Assembly (NCBI GenBank): GCA_003166055.1
Contig: PMWR01000391.1
Coordinates: forward strand, 1-7,337
From: Acidobacteriaceae bacterium
GTDB taxonomy: Bacteria; Acidobacteriota; Terriglobia; Terriglobales; Acidobacteriaceae
Direction of reading: 5' to 3'
DNA: 7,337 nt
Shown: positions 1-5,137 of the stretch, one piece after another
Numbering within the stretch: position 1 is the stretch's first letter
How the letters are laid out: each line of letters opens with the position of its first letter
Translations under genes and position numbers: made by a program
The notes under the pieces: model-generated
Seen by the model: only the letters and a program-made list of their open reading frames with translations
Database searches by the model: none
Told to the model about the DNA's origin: nothing

Positions 1-192
1 TTGTAAAGGTTGAGAATCCGGCTCCGAAGCCGCCTGCTCGCTCTGCGCGGTCAACTCCGCCGCCGCGGCCCACGCCGCCAGCCGCGCCGCATCCACCGGC
101 CGCCGGTAAAACTCCGTCAGCCCCAGGTCGCGATAGAAGCGTACGCGCTCCACCAGCGCGTCGCGTGTTGCGGGATCGAGCCGCTGCGCCAA
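1..192 (-). CDS. N-terminal part of a probable family-4 uracil-DNA glycosylase (runs off the left edge)
   Basis: Only the first 64 codons lie in the window. I chose the TTG at 192 because a GGAG ribosome binding site (199-202 on the plus strand, as CTCC) sits 6 nt before it, inside the end of coaBC; no ATG is available. The frame is open to the window edge. The peptide has an amphipathic start with VRFYRDLGLTEFYRRPV at about residues 17-33, then an Ala-rich, Glu/Gln-containing linker. From memory, this FYR-x-LG-x-x-x-FYRR pattern is typical of the N-terminal extension of Acidobacteriota uracil-DNA glycosylases of the Fe-S (family 4) type, which remove uracil from DNA. The catalytic motifs and cluster cysteines would lie outside the window, so the family call is inference. 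It is translationally close-coupled to coaBC: the gap after the coaBC stop is 3 nt and both genes share a reading frame. That a gene is present is likely; the function is moderately likely. Confidence 0.5.
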   Translation of the reverse strand, partial: MAQRLDPATRDALVERVRFYRDLGLTEFYRRPVDAARLAAWAAAAELTAQSEQAASEPDSQPLQ

Positions 193-195
193 AAC

Positions 196-1527
196 TCACT
201 CCACAATCAGTTGCCGGCGCACGGCCGGGGTTGGCGCATCGGATTCGCTCAGCACCTGCTCCTGGCTCATTCGCTCCGGCACCGTCACAGTATCAACGTG
301 CTCGTCAAACTCCAGCACCATCGGTCGCGGCCTGCGCAGCGCGAGTATCTCGTCCAGAATGCGGTCGGCCAGGTTGCGCTTGGGCATCTCCGGCAGCTCG
401 ATCGCCGTGCTCAGCGTGAGAAAAGTAGCCGCATTGAAGTCGGCCTCAATTCCAACCCCGTCGCCGGTCACAGTGTTCACTACAATGGCGTCCGCGCCCT
501 TGCGCAGCAGCTTGGCGCGTCCGTTTTCCATGCGGTTTTCTGTCTCCGCGGCAAATCCAATAATGAGCTGCCCAGGTCTGCGCCGCCGCACCACCTCCGC
601 CAGAATGTCTTCAGTCGGCGCCAGCTCGATCGTCATCGGCCCCGTCCGTTTCAGCTTGTGGTCGGAGACGTTCACCGGCTTGTAGTCGGCCACAGCCGCG
701 GCCTTCACCACCAGCGTAGCCTCCGTCATGCGCCCCAGCACTGCCTCCCGCATCTGGTCTGCTGTGACCACCTTCACCAACTCGCAGTGCGCCGGCGGAT
801 GCAGCGCCGACGGCCCGCTGATGAGAATCACCTTCGCCCCGCGGCTCTGCGCGGCTTCTGCCAGCGCATAACCCATCTTCCCGCTGGAACGGTTCCCGAG
901 AAACCGCACCGGGTCCAGCGCCTCGCGCGTTCCACCCGCCGTGACCAGCACGATTTCGCCGGCCAGATCGTGCCTCCGTCCCAGCGCGCCCAACACGGCG
1001 TCGGCAATCGCCTCCGGCTCCGCCATGCGCCCGGCTCCCACCATGCCGCAAGCCAATGCACCCGTGCCGGGCTCGATGACCCGCACCCCACGTTGCCGCA
1101 GTATCTCCACGTTCGCCTGCGTGGCCGCGTGGTTCCACATGTTCACGTTCATCGCGGGAGCCACCAGCACCGGCGCCTGCGTGGCCAGGTACATGGTGGT
1201 CAGAAAATCGTCCGCAATGCCATGCGCAAATTTGGCCAAAATGTTGGCCGTAGCCGGCGCGACTACCAGCGCGTCGGACCATTGCGCCTCGCCGATGTGT
1301 TCAATGCCGTTTTGCTCGGTGGTCGCGTCCCCGTCCGCCCACTCATCCCAAAGGCTGGTAATGACCTTATGCCCGCTGAGCGCGGCAAAGGTAAGCGGCT
1401 GAATGAATTTGCCCGCCGCCGCGGTCATCACCACGTGGACTTCAAGCGCCTGGCGCTGCAGTGCGCGGACAACTTCCGCTGCCTTGTAGGCGGCAATGCC
1501 GCCGGAGACGCCGACCGTGACTCTCAT
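196..1527 (-). CDS. coaBC: Bifunctional phosphopantothenoylcysteine decarboxylase / phosphopantothenate-cysteine ligase CoaBC
   Basis: The enzyme joins cysteine to 4'-phosphopantothenate (CoaB, C-terminal half, CTP-dependent) and decarboxylates the product to 4'-phosphopantetheine (CoaC, N-terminal half, FMN-dependent); these are two cytosolic steps of coenzyme A synthesis. The 443-residue product opens with the flavin-binding loop MRVTVGVSGGIAAYK. His77 (in IEHIGEAQW) matches the catalytic His of Dfp, PAMN is at 125-128, and the Cys160 loop reads ALACGMVGAGRMAEPE. The ligase half begins at about 192 with TAGGTREALDPVRFLGNRSSGKMG, followed by KAAAVADY (275-282), KLKR (291-294) and GFAAETE (324-330). 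The frame stays open upstream to 1755, but that stretch lacks family similarity, so ATG 1527 is preferred. The tail after about residue 400 is roughly 40 residues longer than in E. coli Dfp and is acidic and polar. No clear Shine-Dalgarno precedes the ATG. Identity is near certain. Confidence 0.96.
   Translation of the reverse strand: MRVTVGVSGGIAAYKAAEVVRALQRQALEVHVVMTAAAGKFIQPLTFAALSGHKVITSLWDEWADGDATTEQNGIEHIGEAQWSDALVVAPATANILAKFAHGIADDFLTTMYLATQAPVLVAPAMNVNMWNHAATQANVEILRQRGVRVIEPGTGALACGMVGAGRMAEPEAIADAVLGALGRRHDLAGEIVLVTAGGTREALDPVRFLGNRSSGKMGYALAEAAQSRGAKVILISGPSALHPPAHCELVKVVTADQMREAVLGRMTEATLVVKAAAVADYKPVNVSDHKLKRTGPMTIELAPTEDILAEVVRRRRPGQLIIGFAAETENRMENGRAKLLRKGADAIVVNTVTGDGVGIEADFNAATFLTLSTAIELPEMPKRNLADRILDEILALRRPRPMVLEFDEHVDTVTVPERMSQEQVLSESDAPTPAVRRQLIVE
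199..202 (-). promoter_or_regulatory. Ribosome binding site that decides the TTG start of the downstream gene
   Basis: On the minus strand GGAG lies in the last codons of coaBC, followed by six bases and then TTG at 192. The spacing is ideal. It supports a TTG start rather than the internal GTG about 13 codons later, and it implies coupling with coaBC translation. Confidence 0.5.
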
Positions 1528-1533
1528 GGCTCG

Positions 1534-1539
1534 ATTGTA
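1534..1539 (-). promoter_or_regulatory. Candidate -10 box abutting the coaBC start
   Basis: On the minus strand TACAAT (5 of 6 consensus bases) ends 6 nt before the coaBC ATG, and no good -35 lies at the usual distance. The spacing would place transcription initiation at or next to the A of the ATG, which together with the missing Shine-Dalgarno suggests a leaderless message. This is sequence-only inference. Confidence 0.3.
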
Positions 1540-1627
1540 GAACGTTTCGATTGTGCAAATCGCCGGCCTGCCTGGCCGCCTGTGATTTCGACACAAACCT
1601 ACCCATCCTGGAAAAACGTTGAGCGGA

Positions 1628-1688
1628 GTTTGACGCGCGGCCGGTGCCCCGTGCAGGTCCTCGCCGCTGGGGTGGTTGGGCGTCAAAC
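1628..1688. repeat. 9-bp perfect inverted repeat around a 43-nt GC-rich core
   Basis: GTTTGACGC at 1628-1636 is the exact reverse complement of GCGTCAAAC at 1680-1688. Inside, a CCCC block and a GGGG block could add a second short helix, so RNA from either strand could fold into a long hairpin with an interior loop. Read on the minus strand, the first T-run comes about 11 nt after the stem, too far for a classical terminator. It could be a small repeat element with terminal inverted repeats, an mRNA leader structure before coaBC, or chance. Confidence 0.45.
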
Positions 1689-1701
1689 GGAGCCGAAAGC
1701 C

Positions 1702-1724
1702 TACCCTGAGCGAAGTCGAAAGGG
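1702..1724. repeat. Single copy of a dispersed CCCTGAGCGAAGTCGAAAGGG-type repeat
   Basis: The element has complementary ends (CCCT and AGGG) and an inner CGA-AG-TCG. From memory, near-identical sequences (read on the other strand as TTTCGACTTCGCTCAGGG, or as the spurious peptide FDFAQGR) are scattered between genes in many Acidobacteriota and Chloroflexota genomes. Only one copy lies in this window, so its repeat nature comes from knowledge and not from the window. Confidence 0.5.
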
Positions 1725-1821
1725 ACCCGCGGTTGCACTTCGGGAATTCTGCCAAAAGACTTTAGAGACAAGACTCCAGGTTTTGAATTGAATCACCCTC
1801 AATCGCTCGACCGGACCGCAC

Positions 1822-2205
1822 CTAACAAACCGTCCCTGCATGAGGATTCGCGAAAGTATCTTCGTTGTCCTCAGCACTACGATCCAGGCAGGCGTAGTCC
1901 TTTTCCACTGCAACCTCCAGCGATTCCCCGTTGCCGACATTCAGCAAGACATAAATCCCTACCTCGTCGCCCCCGGACCACGCGCGCAGGGCTGCAATGG
2001 GGAGCAGAACCTCAATTCGCCCCGGCTGATAATTCAACGTCACCTCGGCTGCGGATTCGTCGCTCTTCAACGAATAGCTGAGCACGTTGTCCGGCGACGG
2101 ACCGAGCCGTGTAAGCTCCACCAGGCACTCTCCCGCTTCAAGACGCGCCAACTCCGACCGCGTAACTCGAAGCCTCAGAGAGTTTCCTTTAATCCGCATC
2201 TTCAT
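1822..2205 (-). CDS. Conserved hypothetical protein, RIKGNSLRLR family (probably DUF7009)
   Basis: The product has 127 residues counted from the ATG at 2205. An in-frame GTG at 2214 and an ATG at 2199 are alternatives, and I chose the middle one because the family starts with MK-x-RIKGNS. The N-terminus MKMRIKGNSLRLRVTRSEL is highly characteristic. The middle alternates hydrophobic and polar residues (EVTLNYQPGRIEVLLPIAAL), suggesting a small beta-rich domain. The C-terminus carries DYACLDRSAEDNEDTFANP and ends in Cys127, with another Cys at 106. There is no signal peptide or membrane segment. From memory this matches a domain of unknown function found in Acidobacteriota and Bacteroidota; no reaction is known to me and I assign none. 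It lies upstream of coaBC on the same strand, but the 294-bp gap argues against a tight operon. Confidence 0.75.
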   Translation of the reverse strand: MKMRIKGNSLRLRVTRSELARLEAGECLVELTRLGPSPDNVLSYSLKSDESAAEVTLNYQPGRIEVLLPIAALRAWSGGDEVGIYVLLNVGNGESLEVAVEKDYACLDRSAEDNEDTFANPHAGTVC

Positions 2206-2228
2206 CGCGTACACCCCATACCCGCGGG

Positions 2229-2234
2229 ATTATA
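2229..2234 (-). promoter_or_regulatory. Perfect -10 hexamer upstream of the RIKGNSLRLR-family gene
   Basis: The minus strand reads TATAAT in an AT-rich run, 23 nt before the chosen ATG at 2205. A TTGGAT lies only 8 nt further upstream, too close for a -35, and nothing better is seen at 16-18 nt. A start of transcription near 2222 would leave a leader of about 16 nt. Confidence 0.4.
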
Positions 2235-2265
2235 ATAAAAACATCCAACCCCATCTTAATTCCTC

Positions 2266-2466
2266 GTGTTTCTGAGGAAGCCCATCGCAACTGCCCAGTC
2301 CAATGGCCACTCGGGCGATGCGGTCGTCAAGACAGTCCTTCCCGAGTTGAAGGAACAATACGGAGCCTGGAACTTCTTCAACTTTGCCGAAAGCGATATC
2401 CGGCGCACCGATGAAGAGCTACGCGGAGTCAAGAAGACTCCCCAACCGGCAACCAAAACTCCATAA
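2266..2466 (+). CDS. Short unassigned ORF, probably the 3' remnant of a lost gene
   Basis: The 66-codon frame begins at a GTG only three codons after an in-frame TAA (2257). It has no ribosome binding site and no internal ATG. Its codons are GC-biased at the third position and the peptide looks like real protein: a Gly/His/Asp start (SNGHSGDAVVKTVLPELKE), then YGAWNFFNFAESDIRR, a short helix and a Pro/Thr-rich end. It reads like the C-terminal tail of a larger soluble enzyme whose 5' part is missing, since the upstream 60 bp lead straight into a divergent gene. I have a weak impression of the tails of metallo-beta-lactamase-fold hydrolases from Acidobacteriota, but cannot support a name. A genuine small protein is the alternative. 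Confidence 0.4.
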   Translation: MFLRKPIATAQSNGHSGDAVVKTVLPELKEQYGAWNFFNFAESDIRRTDEELRGVKKTPQPATKTP

Positions 2467-2587
2467 CTCAGCGAAGGCAATACACTCCCAATTGGCAGCT
2501 CCAAATAGGGCGCATGCCATCCTCGGCGGGCTGAACGGCTGGAGCTTCCAACCCACCTTCCCGTCGCTCTGGCCTGGACGTTCGCTC

Positions 2588-3634
2588 TTAGTGCCCGTAA
2601 TCCCCTGCCTGCTGAGACACTTTGCCGCGGAAGAGCCAGTTCACGATACAGAAATACAGGATCGCCAGAAGAATGCCGAAGCTCCACCAGACAAGCCCCA
2701 CGCGCAGCGTATGCGGCCCAGCAAGTGCGCGCGCGATGGTAATATCCTGGCCCCCACCCCCCAGCGAAGGAAGCAACACAGGATGCAATCCAGCAGCAGC
2801 TCCGCCGAGCATCGCCGCGAGGTAAACACAGGAGCCAAGGAATGCGACAAAGGCAGAGCGCCGCCTCAGCGCCGGCCAAATCATTCCGAGCCCCACAACC
2901 ACGGCAAGAGGCGCGAGCCAGGCGATCGGATGCGTGCGATAGTTTTCAAGCGAGTTAGGGCGAGCCAGGACTGTGGCTGGAATACTCAGCAAGGTCAGCG
3001 CAAGGACCGCCGGCCATAGTCTCCGCGCCCAGTTCAGGGCTCTCTGCTCAATGTCTCCTTCGGTCTTCAATGCGAGATAGAGCGATCCATGAAGCGCAAG
3101 TGCCAGGAGCGCGAGCACGCCGCCGGTCACGGTATACCAATCGAGAATCCCTGGGGAAGATCCAGTTCGCCAGTCGGTCCAGAGCGGAAGGAAAAAGTAA
3201 TCGTCCTTGCCAATCGGCACGCCGCGGACGACGTTCGCGAGCGCGGCGCCAAAGAAGACGGCCAGCAGGGTGCTCGAAAAGAAAAACAGGCCGTCGAAGA
3301 AGGTGTGCACGAGAGGGTCGCGCGAATGGCCGCGCAGTTCGATGCTGATGCCTCGCAGAATCAGCAGCCAGAGGACCATCATGAGCGGGAGGTAAAACCC
3401 ACTGAACGCCGAAGCGTAAAGCAGAGGAAATGCAAAGAACAACGTGCCGCCGGCAGCGAGCAGCCACACTTCGTTTCCGTCCCACACGGGTCCAATAGCT
3501 CGCAGTGCCTGTTGACGTTCCTGTTCAGTCTTCGCGACCAGCAGATACACAATGCCGACACCCAGATCGTAGCCGTCGAGAACGACATACGCTGCCAGCA
3601 TAGAGGCCACGATCCAAAACCACAGGGTTCCCAT
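2588..3634 (-). CDS. cydB: Cytochrome bd-type oxidase subunit II
   Basis: This is the haem-free integral membrane partner of CydA in the bd-type terminal oxidase, which reduces oxygen to water at the cytoplasmic membrane. The 348-residue product (typical family length 330-380) starts MGTLWFW. It carries the hallmark segments LDGYDLGVG (19-27) and GPVWDGNEVWLL (48-59), and RGISIELRGHSRDP at about 94-107. Eight or nine hydrophobic stretches follow, the last near residues 317-335, before a short polar tail. The ATG at 3634 is placed by a strong AGGAGG that overlaps the cydA stop and lies 4 nt before it. The intergenic gap to cydA is 8 nt, so the pair is a translationally linked operon. No recognisable CydX-like micro-ORF follows within the 120 bp downstream, and no cydDC genes are in the window. 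Confidence 0.93.
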   Translation of the reverse strand: MGTLWFWIVASMLAAYVVLDGYDLGVGIVYLLVAKTEQERQQALRAIGPVWDGNEVWLLAAGGTLFFAFPLLYASAFSGFYLPLMMVLWLLILRGISIELRGHSRDPLVHTFFDGLFFFSSTLLAVFFGAALANVVRGVPIGKDDYFFLPLWTDWRTGSSPGILDWYTVTGGVLALLALALHGSLYLALKTEGDIEQRALNWARRLWPAVLALTLLSIPATVLARPNSLENYRTHPIAWLAPLAVVVGLGMIWPALRRRSAFVAFLGSCVYLAAMLGGAAAGLHPVLLPSLGGGGQDITIARALAGPHTLRVGLVWWSFGILLAILYFCIVNWLFRGKVSQQAGDYGH

Positions 3635-3638
3635 CCGT

Positions 3639-3644
3639 CCTCCT
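3639..3644 (-). promoter_or_regulatory. Strong ribosome binding site of cydB
   Basis: The minus strand reads AGGAGG overlapping the TAG stop of cydA, followed by four bases and the cydB ATG. It fixes the cydB start and indicates coupled translation of the two oxidase subunits. Confidence 0.75.
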
Positions 3645-4998
3645 ATGCTGCCGTAACGCTGGGTCCGGAGGTCTCACGTTGAGGCGCACTCGGTCCGGTT
3701 TGAATGAATTTGTAGACCATCACAATCCACAAGATGGAAAGCACCGAGTACATGCCAAGAAATCCCAGCAGCGTGAACAGGCTCGTTCCCACTCCAATAT
3801 GTGTTGAGTAGCCTTCCGAGGTGCGAATGAGGCCGTACACCAGCCATGGTTGGCGGCCAATCTCCGCAGTCATCCATCCCGCCGTGTTTGCAATGTAAGG
3901 AAGGGGAAAGCTGAGCAGAATCGGCCATAAGAGCCATCGCGCTTTGAAGAGCTTGCCGCGCCAAAGAAGAAATCCGGACAGCCCCATCAGCGCCACAAAA
4001 TACGTTCCTAGACCCGCCATGATGTGGTAACTGTAGAAAAGCAGCGGCAGCGCCGATGGCCATTGGTCGCGAGGAATCTGGTCAAGTCCCTCCACCTCCG
4101 CCGATGTCGTCCCGTAAATCAGGAAGCTCAACACGTCGTTTACTGCCAACGGATTGTCAATCGTCTGCTTTTCCATATCCGGTTGGCCCATCAGCACAAT
4201 CGGCGCACCTTTCTGCGAGTGGAACAGCCCTTCCATCCCGGCAACCGCGGCCGGTTGGTTTTTGGCCATGTATTTGCCATGCATGTCTCCCGTGGGAAAG
4301 ATCTGCGTGACGCACGAGATGATCCCCACGATGACTCCGAGCTTGAGAAATGTTCGTCCATATTCCTCATCGCGGCGCTGCAGCAGATAGAGCGCTCCCA
4401 CCGCGGCCATGACGAAGGCGCCCGTAATCACTGCTCCCGACATGTTGTGCGCGTATTCAAGCCAGGCCCATGGGTTGCCCAGTAGACCCCAGAAACTGCC
4501 TACTTCAAACACGCCATTCGGCAGCAATTGATACGCGACCGGATGTTGCATCCATGCGTTGGCCACAATAATGAAAAATCCGGATATCCATGATCCCAGA
4601 AACACCAGGAACGCCGACGCCCAGTGTCCCCAGCGCGATAGCCTCTTTTCGCCAAAGAGAAAAAGCCCAAGAAATGCGGATTCAAGGAAGAACGAGAAAA
4701 TACCCTCCATCGCAAGCGGCATCCCAATCACGCCGCCGGTCCTGCGAGAGAATTCCGACCAGTTCGTACCGAACTGAAACTCCATCGGAATTCCCGTCAC
4801 CACGCCGAGCAGAAAGTTGACCGCGAAGATCTTCCCCCAGAAGCGTGCGGACACGTCATACCGCTCTTCTCCGGTTTTCAGGCCAAGCGTTTTCAGTATC
4901 ACGATGAGCAACGCCAGCCCCATGGTGAGTTGCGGAAACAGATAGTGAAAAGTGATCGTGAAAGCAAAGTGGATTCTGTGAAGTGTCAGTATGTCCAT
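3643..4998 (-). CDS. cydA: Cytochrome bd-type oxidase subunit I, short Q-loop form
   Basis: This is the haem-bearing subunit of the bd oxidase. The 451-residue length and compact periplasmic loop (about 235-310) match the short-Q-loop (CioA-like) group. Conserved positions seen are His18 (E. coli His19), Glu98 and Glu106 (Glu99/Glu107, in MPLAMEGIFSFFLESA), His184 in AHNMSG (His186, haem b558), Met327 in YHIMAGLG (Met393, haem b558), Glu379 and GRQPW (381-385). Glu256 matches quinol-site Glu257. Two differences stand out by hand alignment: the Lys252 position is Ala251 (QPAAVAGME) and the Arg391 position is His325. About nine membrane helices are visible. A GGGGAG lies 12 nt before the ATG. 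It is first in the cydAB operon and divergent from a secreted sugar dehydrogenase gene. Assignment as a bd-family subunit I is firm; the electron donor is less certain because of Ala251. Confidence 0.95.
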   Translation of the reverse strand: MDILTLHRIHFAFTITFHYLFPQLTMGLALLIVILKTLGLKTGEERYDVSARFWGKIFAVNFLLGVVTGIPMEFQFGTNWSEFSRRTGGVIGMPLAMEGIFSFFLESAFLGLFLFGEKRLSRWGHWASAFLVFLGSWISGFFIIVANAWMQHPVAYQLLPNGVFEVGSFWGLLGNPWAWLEYAHNMSGAVITGAFVMAAVGALYLLQRRDEEYGRTFLKLGVIVGIISCVTQIFPTGDMHGKYMAKNQPAAVAGMEGLFHSQKGAPIVLMGQPDMEKQTIDNPLAVNDVLSFLIYGTTSAEVEGLDQIPRDQWPSALPLLFYSYHIMAGLGTYFVALMGLSGFLLWRGKLFKARWLLWPILLSFPLPYIANTAGWMTAEIGRQPWLVYGLIRTSEGYSTHIGVGTSLFTLLGFLGMYSVLSILWIVMVYKFIQTGPSAPQRETSGPSVTAA

Positions 4999-5130
4999 AG
5001 CGCTCTCTCACTCCCCTGTCTGCCATCTCTCAACATTCACATTCTCCCACGCTCGCCTGCGCCGCAGCGTCCGGTCGAACGATTTTTAGCGACCATTCGG
5101 GTTGCGTGAGCGTCAACAATATGAGGCGCA

Positions 5131-5136
5131 ATTATA
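5131..5136 (-). promoter_or_regulatory. Candidate -10 box for cydAB in the divergent intergenic region
   Basis: TATAAT on the minus strand is the best -10 in the 139-bp GC-rich gap between the divergent genes. No matching -35 is seen 16-18 nt upstream. Initiation near 5124 would give a leader of about 125 nt for cydA. On the plus strand the same bases overlap the possible start of the dehydrogenase gene, so both promoters may share this region. Confidence 0.3.
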
Positions 5137-5137
5137 G

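Larger units (their letters stand above)
1528..1821. other. 294-bp intergenic region with repeats, no gene
   Basis: It lies between two minus-strand genes. I find no convincing coding frame: open frames crossing it are extensions or shadows of coaBC. It holds a 9-bp inverted repeat (1628-1688), a dispersed-type repeat (about 1702-1724) and a -10-like box next to coaBC. No clear factor-independent terminator follows the upstream gene. Confidence 0.6.

Noticed and set aside
10..1791. 593-codon plus-strand open frame opposite coaBC
   Set aside because: It is antisense to a clear coaBC; its peptide is Arg/His/Gln-rich with no family pattern, as expected for a shadow frame in GC-rich DNA.
2256..2879. 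207-codon minus-strand frame at the end of cydB
   Set aside because: It overlaps cydB in another frame, is Arg/Ser/Cys-rich and has no recognisable domain. It was also checked as a possible CydX-like gene and does not fit.
3089..3682. 197-codon plus-strand open frame opposite cydB
   Set aside because: Highly charged, low-complexity shadow of cydB; no domain pattern and no ribosome binding site considered convincing.
5102..5116. TTGCGTGAGCGTCAA as an FNR/CRP-type operator between cydA and the dehydrogenase gene
   Set aside because: Only the outer three bases of each arm pair, and the spacing is five rather than four, so it does not match an FNR-type palindrome.
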